Part shown: positions 1-6,943 of the stretch, in pieces
Numbering within the stretch: the first letter of the stretch is position 1
Layout: each line of letters opens with the position of its first letter
Made by a program: the position numbers and the translations under genes
From: Alphaproteobacteria bacterium
GTDB lineage: Bacteria; Pseudomonadota; Alphaproteobacteria; ATCC43930; CGMCC-115725
Length of the DNA: 54,927 bases
NCBI GenBank assembly: GCA_030042035.1
Contig: JASIAN010000130.1
Coordinates: 1-54,927 of the forward strand
Direction of reading: 5' to 3'
The notes under the pieces: model-generated
Databases searched by the model: none
Seen by the model: the letters and a program-made list of their open reading frames with translations, nothing else
What the model was told of the DNA's origin: nothing

Positions 1-1
1 C

Positions 2-73
2 CTGTCTATACCCGTGCCGGCGAACGTTGCCGGAGTGGTTAACACGATCGGAGCCGTTACCGTCAGCCACTGA
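2..73 (+). CDS. C-terminal end of an unidentified protein (partial)
   Basis: An open frame enters from the left edge and ends at a TGA at 71-73, giving 23 residues ending GAVTVSH. The tail is rich in Val, Ala and Thr, like the C-termini of the small exported proteins that follow. It stops 39 nt before the next start in the same orientation, so it could be another array member, but the diagnostic motif would lie upstream of the window. No function can be assigned. Confidence 0.4.
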   Translation: MSIPVPANVAGVVNTIGAVTVSH

Positions 74-112
74 AGATAGCCGAGAGTTCACTCAATCAGG
101 AGGGAACGCGCG

Positions 113-583
113 ATGGAAGCGATGCGAAAGTCGCTGTTTTGTCTGGCCGCGACCGGTACGCTCATAGCGGGTACGGTCAGCGCACTTGCCGGCGGACCGA
201 TGGTGCTGACGGATCGCCAGCTCGACGGCGTCACTGCCGGCGCCGCCATTGTGGGTTCGTCCTCGGATGCGCAAGCCGCTGGGGTCCTCGCCCTGACCAG
301 CACGACGTCCAACGCCATCGTTGCCGGTGGCGTGGCGCCATATCCCGGACAGCCGGGCCTTACCGACGACACTGGGTTCACAGACGCGACAGCCACTGGA
401 CAAGGTACCAACCTCGGGCAGGCGGGCGAGCCTCCAACTTCGTCTGGAACCGCAGTGACGACGGGCGGCGCGGCCAACGGCAACCAGGTGTTCACTTCGA
501 CCTTCAACTACACGGTAAAGGGCGCCGGCGGCGTGACCTTCCAGGTCGGTTGGACTGTCGTTTCCGGCGCATGGGTATTGTAG
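113..583 (+). CDS. Small Sec-exported protein with LTxxQLDxVTAG motif (array member 1)
   Basis: This 156-residue protein has a signal peptide (Lys/Arg at 5-6, hydrophobic stretch about 8-25) followed by LTDRQLDGVTAG at residues 32-43. The motif aligns with the double-glycine leader L-S-x-x-E-L-x-x-I-x-G-G, ending in Ala-Gly. The part after it is low-complexity, rich in Gly, Thr, Ala, Val and Asn, and ends in aromatic, beta-prone sequence. An AGGAGGG ribosome site at 98-104 supports the ATG at 113 over the ATG at 122. It is the longest array member. I infer a secreted product matured by the C39 peptidase encoded at 3259; its function is unknown. Confidence 0.8.
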   Translation: MEAMRKSLFCLAATGTLIAGTVSALAGGPMVLTDRQLDGVTAGAAIVGSSSDAQAAGVLALTSTTSNAIVAGGVAPYPGQPGLTDDTGFTDATATGQGTNLGQAGEPPTSSGTAVTTGGAANGNQVFTSTFNYTVKGAGGVTFQVGWTVVSGAWVL

Positions 584-692
584 CCGTCGGGGGCGCCAAC
601 GCGGGATCGCGATTCCGCGCACGCCCTCTGAGGGTTGCAAGAGAGGCTCGGGGAATGGCCCTGAGCGTGCTTTGTGCACAAGGAGGAAGCTT

Positions 693-998
693 ATGAAGAA
701 AGTGCTCATGGGCTTGGCGGCGTTGCCGTTGCTGGCCAGCGCTGCGTTCGCGGCGCAGCCGTTGACAAATCAGCAGTTGGATAAGGTGACTGCCGGGTTT
801 ACGGCTGTTTCGGTTGCCGATGCCGAGGGTCTCGTTGGCGAAAGCGGGATTGTCGTGACCACCACCGCGACCCTATCGGAAGTTCTGCCGATCGCAACCG
901 CCACCCTCGGCGAAGGCTCGTCGACGCTTTACAAGTCGTTGGCGGCGTCGCAGGCCTCAACGGTCACCAGCACCTACAGCCCGACCGCGATTCCGTAA
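693..998 (+). CDS. Small Sec-exported protein with LTxxQLDxVTAG motif (array member 2)
   Basis: This 101-residue protein starts at ATG 693, a few bases after a strong AAGGAGG. Residues 1-21 form a signal peptide containing GLAALPLLA, nearly identical to members 4 and 5, with an Ala-x-Ala cleavage site. LTNQQLDKVTAG follows at residues 24-35, so only two or three residues separate predicted signal cleavage from the second motif. The mature part (36-101) is rich in Thr, Ala, Ser and Val and has no Cys. The shared signal peptide points to recent duplication. Function unknown. Confidence 0.82.
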   Translation: MKKVLMGLAALPLLASAAFAAQPLTNQQLDKVTAGFTAVSVADAEGLVGESGIVVTTTATLSEVLPIATATLGEGSSTLYKSLAASQASTVTSTYSPTAIP

Positions 999-1080
999 CG
1001 GGCGGCGGCGGCTGATAGGTTTCTGGATACTTTGACCGAGACCGTTTCCTCATCGCAACACCAGCCAAAGGAATCTTACT

Positions 1081-1395
1081 ATGCTGAAAAAGTTTAACCT
1101 TCTGGTCGCGGGTGCAGCGTTGCTTGCGCTGACCGGCGTCGCCCAGGCGGCACAGCCGCTGACCAATGCGCAGATGGATCGCGTAACGGCTGGCGGCACC
1201 GCCACCGCCGACGCGGTCGGCCTCGCATATGGCGAACTCGCCTCCGACACCGTGTCGCTCACGTCGACCAACGTCAGCACCGTGTCGCCGAAGATCGCCA
1301 TCGGCGAATCCTATGCCCAGGCCGCGGCGGCGGGCGGCATCTTGTTCCAGGCGGCGGCTATCGCGCACGCGGACTCCTCGGCGTCCCTGCCGTGA
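1081..1395 (+). CDS. Small Sec-exported protein with LTxxQMDxVTAG motif (array member 3)
   Basis: This 104-residue protein has an AAAGGA ribosome site just before ATG 1081. Its signal peptide (about 1-24, ending AQAA) differs from the GLAALPLLA type of its neighbours. LTNAQMDRVTAG lies at residues 27-38 and is followed by Gly. The mature part of about 66 residues is Ala-, Ser- and Thr-rich, with alternating small and beta-branched residues, and ends SLP. Members 2, 3, 4 and 6 share a short C-terminal ending with Pro at or next to the last residue. The function is unknown; the common motif groups it with the array. Confidence 0.82.
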   Translation: MLKKFNLLVAGAALLALTGVAQAAQPLTNAQMDRVTAGGTATADAVGLAYGELASDTVSLTSTNVSTVSPKIAIGESYAQAAAAGGILFQAAAIAHADSSASLP

Positions 1396-1489
1396 TGATC
1401 GCGGGACGCCCGGTGCTCCGGCGCCGGACAGTCTCACGCATCCCGAGACTTCGTCGCAATAGGTCATGATCATCGAAGGGAGAATAGAG

Positions 1490-1765
1490 ATGAAGAAGTT
1501 GCTTTGTGGACTGGCGGCGTTGCCGCTTCTGGCGGGGGTCGCCATGGCCCAGCCGCTGCAGCTCACTAACACGCAGATGGACAAGGTCACTGCAGGGTGG
1601 TCTCTGACAGAGACGGACATGAGCAATACGAGCTTGGTCACGATCTCGGTCTATCAGGGGACCCCGCCGGGAGCGATGAACGGTCTCGCGCCCTGCTCGG
1701 CGTGCTATCTGGACATCGAATCGCCGGCGATCAGCGTCCAGGCGACCGCCTTCTCGTTCCCGTGA
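1490..1765 (+). CDS. Small Sec-exported protein with LTxxQMDxVTAG motif and CxxCY (array member 4)
   Basis: This 91-residue protein has a GAAGGGA ribosome site upstream of ATG 1490. The GLAALPLLA signal peptide covers residues 1-20, and LTNTQMDKVTAG is at 25-36. The 55-residue mature part contains SNTS, a Cys-Ser-Ala-Cys-Tyr motif and an ISV segment near the C-terminus. Member 5 has the same length, the same motif order and CxxCY, so the two form a subfamily. The paired cysteines could form a disulfide or bind metal in the periplasm, which is inference. Confidence 0.82.
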   Translation: MKKLLCGLAALPLLAGVAMAQPLQLTNTQMDKVTAGWSLTETDMSNTSLVTISVYQGTPPGAMNGLAPCSACYLDIESPAISVQATAFSFP

Positions 1766-1943
1766 TCGGGCGACCGGGCGGACGCGCGCCGTCAGACGCC
1801 TGAAATCGATTGCACTGGGAATTGGCGCCGCAGCCACCGGACGAGCAGAGACGAGTCCGGTGTGCTGCGGCGGCGCGCTGAGGGGAGTGGAATGCGGAGA
1901 GGGGATGCTCGTCACGCCGCCCGATCCGCGCAAGGAGCGACAG

Positions 1944-2219
1944 ATGAAGAGCTTGATTTACGGTCTCGCCGCGTTGCCGCTTCTTGCCGGCGCGGCTTTC
2001 GCGCAGCAGCCGATCCCGCTCACCAGCGCGCAAATGGACCAGATCACTGCCGGGCACTTCGAGGAAGATGTGAGCAACACAAGCATCACGGCGGTGTCGA
2101 TTTTCCAAAGGCCTTACTTGACCGACCCGACGCCCAACGGCATCAGCTGCGCAAACTGCTATCTGGTGATCAACTCGCCGACGATCAGCGTGGTTGCGGA
2201 AATGCTGTCAGCCCCGTAG
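1944..2219 (+). CDS. Small Sec-exported protein with LTxxQMDxITAG motif and CxxCY (array member 5)
   Basis: This 91-residue protein starts at ATG 1944 behind CAAGGAGCG. The signal peptide with GLAALPLLA is nearly identical to member 4. LTSAQMDQITAG lies at 26-37, followed by an acidic stretch, SNTSI, Cys-Ala-Asn-Cys-Tyr and SPTISV. Members 4 and 5 align along their whole length, and most differences are in the middle of the mature region. This is a duplicated pair that has kept the motif and cysteines while diverging elsewhere. The function is unknown. Confidence 0.82.
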   Translation: MKSLIYGLAALPLLAGAAFAQQPIPLTSAQMDQITAGHFEEDVSNTSITAVSIFQRPYLTDPTPNGISCANCYLVINSPTISVVAEMLSAP

Positions 2220-2294
2220 GATCGGCTGAACCTAGCCGCGGCGCCGCCTCGCACTCGGTAGCGCTTGGCGGCACATCTCGACCCAGAGGTCGTG

Positions 2295-2633
2295 ATGAGA
2301 GACTCCAGTCTTTGGCGACCCGTGGGCGTCCTGGGCGCCGTTGCCGTCTTTCTCGGCTGCGCCGGTGCGGCCGATGCTCGGGGTCCCTTACGTCTGACCG
2401 ACCTGCAACTCGACGCAGCGACCGCGGGTGTGCATGTTGCCGCAAGCGGAACAGGGGTCGCACTCGGCCAGCTCTCCGCCGAGACGAGCGTGAATGTCTC
2501 AAGCGGTGCTGGTTCGCCGGGCCCGGGTAATGGATTTGCCCAGGGCGAGGTGGCGGCGGCAGCATCGTCGCCGGCACAGGGGCCGACCGCGACGGCGTCC
2601 TCTACCCTCACGTTGTCTCTGACGATCCCATAA
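2295..2633 (+). CDS. Small exported protein with LTxxQLDxATAG motif (array member 6)
   Basis: This 112-residue protein starts at ATG 2295, with AGAGGT upstream. Its hydrophobic segment (about 10-27) contains a Cys in LGCAGAADA and may be an ordinary or a lipoprotein-like signal. LTDLQLDAATAG is at 34-45. The mature part begins with a Val/Ala/Ser-rich stretch, then a Gly/Pro-rich segment (GPGNGF) and an Ala/Ser/Thr-rich tail ending LTIP. A decayed copy of this gene lies directly downstream at 2710-2857. Function unknown. Confidence 0.78.
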   Translation: MRDSSLWRPVGVLGAVAVFLGCAGAADARGPLRLTDLQLDAATAGVHVAASGTGVALGQLSAETSVNVSSGAGSPGPGNGFAQGEVAAAASSPAQGPTATASSTLTLSLTIP

Positions 2634-2709
2634 ATCCGACAGCGTGCAGCGTAAAAAGCGTCTGCCATACAGCGCAAGAGCGTCTGCCACGCGCTGCCTG
2701 CGCTAAGCC

Positions 2710-2857
2710 CTGACGAGAGCGGCAAGCGGCGCGGTCAGTGCTTCTCGGCGCATCGGCGGCCGACGCGACGGTGAGCGCGGCGGGCGGTGTCGGCGCTCCG
2801 AGCGGGCCCGGTGGATTCGCTGCCGGCCAGAATGATTCGTCACCGGCCAGACAGTAG
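2710..2857 (+). pseudogene. Decayed partial copy of array member 6
   Basis: One frame reads SVLLGASAADATVS, then SGPGGFAAGQ, and stops at TAG 2855-2857. It matches the VALGQLSAETSVNVS and GPGNGFAQGE stretches of member 6. Upstream, the DNA still resembles the member 6 codons for AASGTG but in another frame, so a frameshift is present. No start codon, signal peptide or TAG motif remains in frame. I read this as the remains of a seventh array member. Confidence 0.55.
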
Positions 2858-3247
2858 AGCCGGCGCCGACGGATCGGGCACAAACGCGAAAGCATAGTCG
2901 AGCCGCGCCGTGCCGAGACCGCTCCGCGAAAAGCTGAACAAATCCCGGCAATCAGAAATGTCGCGCCGTGGTGCGGCGGTGCGGCGCCCGGTTCCGCGGC
3001 CCGCGCCTTGACTTCGAACATGAAGCCCTGTAGCGATGGCAACATGCGATCAACCATGCCGATCGCGGCAAGTCGTGCTGTAACGCAGAGCGTGGGCGAA
3101 GCAAAACGATCGAGGGGGTCCGTGCTGATGCATCGCGCAGAAGGATCGAAGCGTGGGGTCAAAGGAGCGCTCGCGGCCTGCGAGGCGACGTGATGCACCG
3201 GCATCCTAACGTTCGCGCCAAACCCTGCTTCCCGGTGACGCGCCATC
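2858..3247. other. Gene-free stretch before the C39 peptidase gene
   Basis: No convincing gene is seen here. A 61-codon plus-strand frame from a TTG at 3008 has no ribosome site and no domain-like sequence. A longer minus-strand frame crosses genuine plus-strand genes and is rejected. The stretch probably holds the promoter of the peptidase and barrel genes, but I could not pick out convincing -35 and -10 boxes. Confidence 0.4.
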
Positions 3248-3254
3248 AAGGAAG
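3248..3254 (+). promoter_or_regulatory. Ribosome binding site supporting the GTG at 3259
   Basis: AAGGAAG lies 4 nt before the GTG at 3259. It supports that start over the upstream GTG/ATG pair at 3190-3195, which has no comparable site and would put about 23 extra residues before the signal peptide. Confidence 0.5.
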
Positions 3255-3258
3255 TAGC

Positions 3259-3915
3259 GTGTTGCGAGGAGTTGCTGTCGTTCTGCTTACGCTCGGCTTT
3301 TTTTGTGCGATCTCGGCCTCGGCGGAGGAGCAAGGGCCCGTCAAGTCCCTGCTCGAGATGCGGCACCAGGATGTCATTGTCCAGCATTTTGACTTGAGTT
3401 GCGGTGCGGCGGCACTGGCGACGCTACTGGATTACCAATTCGGTGAACATTTTACTGAAAAGCAGGTCGCAGAAGGCTTAATTGCCCGAAAAGAATACAT
3501 CGCCCATCCTGAAATCCTCCGTATTAGACAAGGGTTTTCTTTGCTTGATATGAAGCGATATGTGGATAAGTTAGGTTTTCAGGGCATCGGTTACGGACAG
3601 CTTGAGCTCAAAGACCTGATCCGCCTCGCTCCGATCATCGTTGCTGTTAGGCCAATCGGCTATAACCATTTTGTCGTCTTTCGAGGAAAGGTGGGCGACG
3701 AGGTACTGCTTGCCGATCCCGCATTTGGCAACCGAGCCATGCAGGTCAACAAATTTGAGCGTATCTGGATCAATTTCCCGCAGTTCGGGAGAGTCGGCTT
3801 TATCGTCACGCGAAAAGGCACGCCAGCACCGCCCGGGCAACTGGCCGCGCGCCCCAATCTGTTCATCGCTCCACCCGCGGAATTTGTACGTCAAGTGCTG
3901 TTTAACCGTCTTTAA
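3259..3915 (+). CDS. Exported C39-family cysteine peptidase, FapD-like
   Basis: This 218-residue protein (from GTG 3259; 241 residues from 3190) starts with a signal peptide ending SASA. The C39 signature QHFDLSCGAAALATLL follows, with catalytic Cys 48 and an upstream Gln for the oxyanion hole. His 137 in GYNHF and Asp 153 in LADPAFG complete the triad, so it should be active. C39 domains usually sit on bacteriocin ABC transporters and cut leaders after Gly-Gly; this one has no transporter domains and should act in the periplasm. That matches stand-alone C39 proteins such as FapD. The next gene starts 12 nt downstream. The likely substrates are the motif-bearing array proteins. The middle of the gene is visibly richer in A and T than its neighbours. 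Confidence 0.85.
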   Translation: MLRGVAVVLLTLGFFCAISASAEEQGPVKSLLEMRHQDVIVQHFDLSCGAAALATLLDYQFGEHFTEKQVAEGLIARKEYIAHPEILRIRQGFSLLDMKRYVDKLGFQGIGYGQLELKDLIRLAPIIVAVRPIGYNHFVVFRGKVGDEVLLADPAFGNRAMQVNKFERIWINFPQFGRVGFIVTRKGTPAPPGQLAARPNLFIAPPAEFVRQVLFNRL

Positions 3916-3927
3916 TCGGATGGGGGG

Positions 3928-5178
3928 ATGAAGCGTTCGCGCCTTTGCTACATCGCGATCGCGGTCCTCGCCTTGGGCATGGACCCGGCGCATGCTGCCG
4001 ACACGAGTCCGCGGCGGAAATCCGACGCGGCCGAAATCAAGAAATTGCAGAAAGAGATCGTGCAGCGCGACGCCTTGATTCGTAACCTGCTCCGGCGAGT
4101 CGAGAGGATTGAGCGGCGCGACGGAATGACGGGCGAGCCCAGTCGCAGGCGGGGGGTCGCCGCCAAAGCACAGCCTCGCCGGAAGGTGGCGGCCAGCGCC
4201 ACCGCTCCGAGTGCTCAACTCAACGAGCCCCCGTCGCCGCCTTCGCCGGCGGGCGCCGCCGCCGCCCAGTCCGGCCAAACCTCGCCTGAGGCCGCCGCGA
4301 CTCCAGCAGCAGCGCCAGGGCAATTCGAGGTAAGCCCGGAAGCGGCGCAGCACGCGCTGGAGCGGGCTCTTATAGAGACCGGCGCGCTGCTTCTCCCGCC
4401 GGGCAAATTTCAAATAGTACCAAGCGTTACTTATCAATACCAACAGGCCACACGAGCCGCCGGTCTTGCATTAACGACGTCAGGCACCGTCCTTGTGACC
4501 CAGGATTTGTTGCGGGCCGAGACGGTTCAGGCACAGGCTCTACTCCGCGCCGGCCTCCCGTGGGATGCACAGTTGGAGTTTGCTCTGCCTTACGCCTTCA
4601 AGAGCGACTCGACAACCTTGCAGGCCGGAGGTAGCGATATTTCGAACCAGATCGTGGACGCTGCCGGTATCGGCGACGCGACCCTCACCTTGACGAAGCA
4701 GGTGCTGAAAGAGGGCGATTGGCTGCCCAACCTTTTCTTGAGCGGATCCTGGAACGCCGATATCGGACAAACCGTCAAGGGCGTGCCGCTCGGCATGGGG
4801 TTTACCGAGTTCCGAGGAGCGGTATTGGCTTCCAAACGTCAAGATCCTCTCGTATTCACCGCCGGGTTTACTTATCAAGCCAGCTTGGAAAAAAACGGCA
4901 TCGAACCCGGCGATCAATTCATACCCGCAGTCGGCATGCTCTTCGCTGTCAGTCCGGAAACCTCTCTTCAATTCAGCCAACAGATCGCATTTGTCGAGAA
5001 CACCCAACTGCACGGACTAACCGTGCCGGGTTCTTCGCAGCTTCAAGGCATCTTCAACGCGGGGGTACTGTCGATCCTGGCGCCCGGTGTCGTCGTCAAT
5101 CTCACCGCCGCCATCGGGGAGACACCCGATGCGCCCGCCCTTACCGTACAACTGGCGTTCCCGATCCAGCTGAACTGA
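3928..5178 (+). CDS. Outer-membrane protein with periplasmic coiled coil and beta-barrel, FapF-like
   Basis: This 416-residue protein has a signal peptide (1-23), a charged heptad-like coiled coil (about 32-66, EIKKLQKEIVQRDALIRNLL), a Lys/Arg then Ala/Pro-rich linker (about 67-135) and a beta-rich domain (about 150-416). The barrel starts near ALIETGALLLPPGKF and shows alternating hydrophobic strands. This order and length match FapF, the outer-membrane amyloid exporter of Pseudomonas, whose N-terminal helix forms a trimeric periplasmic coiled coil. It lies 12 nt after the C39 gene, as expected for one operon. I infer that it carries trimmed array proteins across the outer membrane. The assignment rests on architecture and neighbours, not a database match. 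Confidence 0.75.
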   Translation: MKRSRLCYIAIAVLALGMDPAHAADTSPRRKSDAAEIKKLQKEIVQRDALIRNLLRRVERIERRDGMTGEPSRRRGVAAKAQPRRKVAASATAPSAQLNEPPSPPSPAGAAAAQSGQTSPEAAATPAAAPGQFEVSPEAAQHALERALIETGALLLPPGKFQIVPSVTYQYQQATRAAGLALTTSGTVLVTQDLLRAETVQAQALLRAGLPWDAQLEFALPYAFKSDSTTLQAGGSDISNQIVDAAGIGDATLTLTKQVLKEGDWLPNLFLSGSWNADIGQTVKGVPLGMGFTEFRGAVLASKRQDPLVFTAGFTYQASLEKNGIEPGDQFIPAVGMLFAVSPETSLQFSQQIAFVENTQLHGLTVPGSSQLQGIFNAGVLSILAPGVVVNLTAAIGETPDAPALTVQLAFPIQLN

Positions 5179-5218
5179 GTTGCCGCGACACCGAAGCTTG
5201 CCACCTGAACCTTCGCGC

Positions 5219-5818
5219 TCAGTTCGATGTTGCGATCGCTATCGCGAAAAGGGCAACCGTTTGGCTCGCCGTGGTCGGCGTCAGCGTCGTCTCACTCACT
5301 TGCTGTGCGTAGGCGAAGGCCCCGGACTGAACGAGCGTCACGGAAGCATGCGGATCAGCGCCGCTCGCGGAAGCGCTTCCTATTGCAAGCAGCAACTCGA
5401 CCGAGATGTTTCCGATCAACGTATAACGCGCGATAGCGGGGCGTTCCGGGTGGTCACGCAGCAGCAGAATCGTATCCGGTATGCTGCGGATGGAGCCTTT
5501 TGTCAGGGCGGTCGGTGCCGCACCCTGGGCTTCGGCCGATAGTTCGAGGCTCACGGTCGACCCGCTCGACGTGATCGCATCCAGTTCGGCCGGGCTCAAA
5601 ACCCTCGGCCCGGCTGTCCCGTTGCGGCTTGCGGCGTCGGCGTTCGATGCGGCATGGACGCACGCCAACATGAACACAGCGCCGGCGCCTGCAACCAGAC
5701 GCGGCCCAACTTTGGGACGGCGGAGGCGGCGCCGTCCGATGAGCGGGCTGCCAGTATTGGCTTCGCGCGGTGTCGGCCGACCGCCCGTCGATTTCTTGTT
5801 CCGCCGACCCGTCCTCAA
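5219..5818 (-). CDS. Exported protein with LSPAELDAITSSG motif, divergent array member
   Basis: This 199-residue protein faces the barrel gene. No ATG or GTG lies early in frame; the best start is TTG 5818, with AGGGA at 5825-5829 (minus strand). A long basic N-terminus precedes a hydrophobic segment (about 40-58). LSPAELDAITSSG follows at residues 74-86, which fits the classical double-glycine leader L-S-x-x-E-L-x-x-I even better than the plus-strand members, except that Ser-Ser replaces Ala-Gly. The mature part is rich in Ser, Ala, Thr and Leu, with a segment about ARYTLIGNISVELLLAIG. It may be a substrate with altered cleavage or an assembly factor. Function unknown. Confidence 0.65.
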   Translation of the reverse strand: MRTGRRNKKSTGGRPTPREANTGSPLIGRRRLRRPKVGPRLVAGAGAVFMLACVHAASNADAASRNGTAGPRVLSPAELDAITSSGSTVSLELSAEAQGAAPTALTKGSIRSIPDTILLLRDHPERPAIARYTLIGNISVELLLAIGSASASGADPHASVTLVQSGAFAYAQQVSETTLTPTTASQTVALFAIAIATSN

Positions 5819-6007
5819 CGTGGATCCCTAGAACCTGCCCGCACTCTGGCGGTCGTGATTGACCAGCCCAGAAGCAGTACAGCTTCCGAGATCCCGCGGA
5901 CGATACATATAACGATAACATCAGCACGGAGTTACAAATTCGCTAAGCAGCGGAGCGTTTTAGAGGAACAATTTAAGTTTGCTCGACTGGCCGCGACGCC
6001 GAATCGA
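5819..6007. other. AT-richer intergenic segment at the edge of the exported-protein module
   Basis: No gene is visible. About 5905-5985 is clearly richer in A and T than the rest of the window and probably holds the promoter of the minus-strand gene starting at 5818. I could not fix boxes with confidence. It also forms the junction between the accessory module and the truncated carboxypeptidase remnant. Confidence 0.35.
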
Positions 6008-6295
6008 ATGAATGTCGCCGCCGCCCGCTTCGATCGCCTGTCGCGGCTGGTCCCGGTCGGGGTAACGCAGCGACTTGTCATCGTGCTGCCGGCGAGCAGT
6101 CAGTCAGTGCCGACGACGGCGCTTGAATTGACCGCCGGGCTGAAGCCGCCGATCACCCGGGGCGAGGTCGTCGGCAGCGTGGCGATCGGCCTTTCGGGCA
6201 CGACGCTGACGACCGCGCCGGCGGTGGCACTCTCGGCGGCCGAACCGGCCGGTTTTGTGCAGCGCTGGCTCTACGACATCCGCCGGCTATGGTAA
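6008..6295 (+). pseudogene. C-terminal remnant of a D-Ala-D-Ala carboxypeptidase (PBP5_C domain)
   Basis: The 95 codons from ATG 6008 match the beta-rich C-terminal domain and membrane anchor of PBP5/DacA-type enzymes. Visible features are a VGVTQRLVIVLP strand, KPPITRGEVVGSVAI, APAVALSAAEPAGF and an amphipathic tail ending RRLW. The catalytic domain with SxxK, SxN and KTG motifs is absent, and the upstream frame has no related sequence. A full family member is near 380 residues. It looks like a 5'-deleted gene at the boundary of the exported-protein module. Confidence 0.7.
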
Positions 6296-6394
6296 GTCGG
6301 ATCCGGCGGTCCGCGGCACTCGGCATGAGAACCGCAGCGGGGGTGCCGGAAGACGCGCGCCGGGAAAAGCGGCAAGCCGACCCCAGCGGTAACG

Positions 6395-6943
6395 TCACAG
6401 GTAGCGGATCTTGACGACCTCGATCGGCTCGACGCCGCCGGGCGTGCGCAATTGCACAACATCGCCCTCGCACGCCTTCAACAGTGCGCGGGCGATCGGC
6501 GATATCCAGCTGACGCGGCCACGCTCGAGGTCGGCCTCGTCGATGCCGACGATCGTGACGGTCCGCTCGCCGCCGGTGTCGGCATAGGTGACCGTTGCGC
6601 CGAAAAACACCTGGTCGTGCCGGGTCTGGCGGGCCGGGTCGACGATCTCGGCGGCCTCCAGGCGCTTCGACAAAAACCGGATGCGTCGGTCGATCTCGCG
6701 CAGCCGCTTCTTGCCGTAGATGTAGTCGCCATTTTCCGAGCGGTCGCCATTACCGGCCGCCCACGCGACGATTTCGACCGTCTTCGGCCGCTCGTCGCGC
6801 AACAGCTGCTGCAGTTCCTGCGACAGGCGGCGATGGCCTTCGGGCGTCATGTAATTCTTGAGGCCCTGAGGCAAGGTCGGGCCGTCATCGCCCAACTCGG
6901 CCCCCTCGTTCGCCTCGCTTTCCTTGACGAAGGCCTTGCTCAT
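6395..6943 (-). CDS. greB: Transcription elongation factor GreB
   Basis: This 182-residue protein enters the RNA polymerase secondary channel and stimulates cleavage of backtracked RNA. The N-terminal coiled coil carries the acidic tip NGDRSENGDYIYGKKR, where DYxYGKK is typical of GreB rather than GreA. The C-terminal FKBP-like domain includes ERTVTIVG and RGRVSWISPIARALL. An acidic extension of about 30 residues precedes the coiled coil. Its ATG overlaps the stop of the CoA-transferase gene by 4 nt, so the two are translationally coupled. Confidence 0.93.
   Translation of the reverse strand: MSKAFVKESEANEGAELGDDGPTLPQGLKNYMTPEGHRRLSQELQQLLRDERPKTVEIVAWAAGNGDRSENGDYIYGKKRLREIDRRIRFLSKRLEAAEIVDPARQTRHDQVFFGATVTYADTGGERTVTIVGIDEADLERGRVSWISPIARALLKACEGDVVQLRTPGGVEPIEVVKIRYL

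Noticed and set aside
113-2633. Ordinary class II bacteriocin cluster with ABC export
   Set aside because: The small proteins have Sec signals rather than only a cytosolic leader, there is no peptidase-containing ABC transporter, and no immunity gene is visible.
3008-3193. 61-codon plus-strand reading frame
   Set aside because: TTG start without a ribosome site, no signal peptide and no TAG-type motif.
2608-3387. 259-codon minus-strand reading frame
   Set aside because: It overlaps the plus-strand peptidase gene and array remnant, has no ribosome site or domain and has an unlikely amino-acid make-up; it is a shadow frame of GC-rich DNA.
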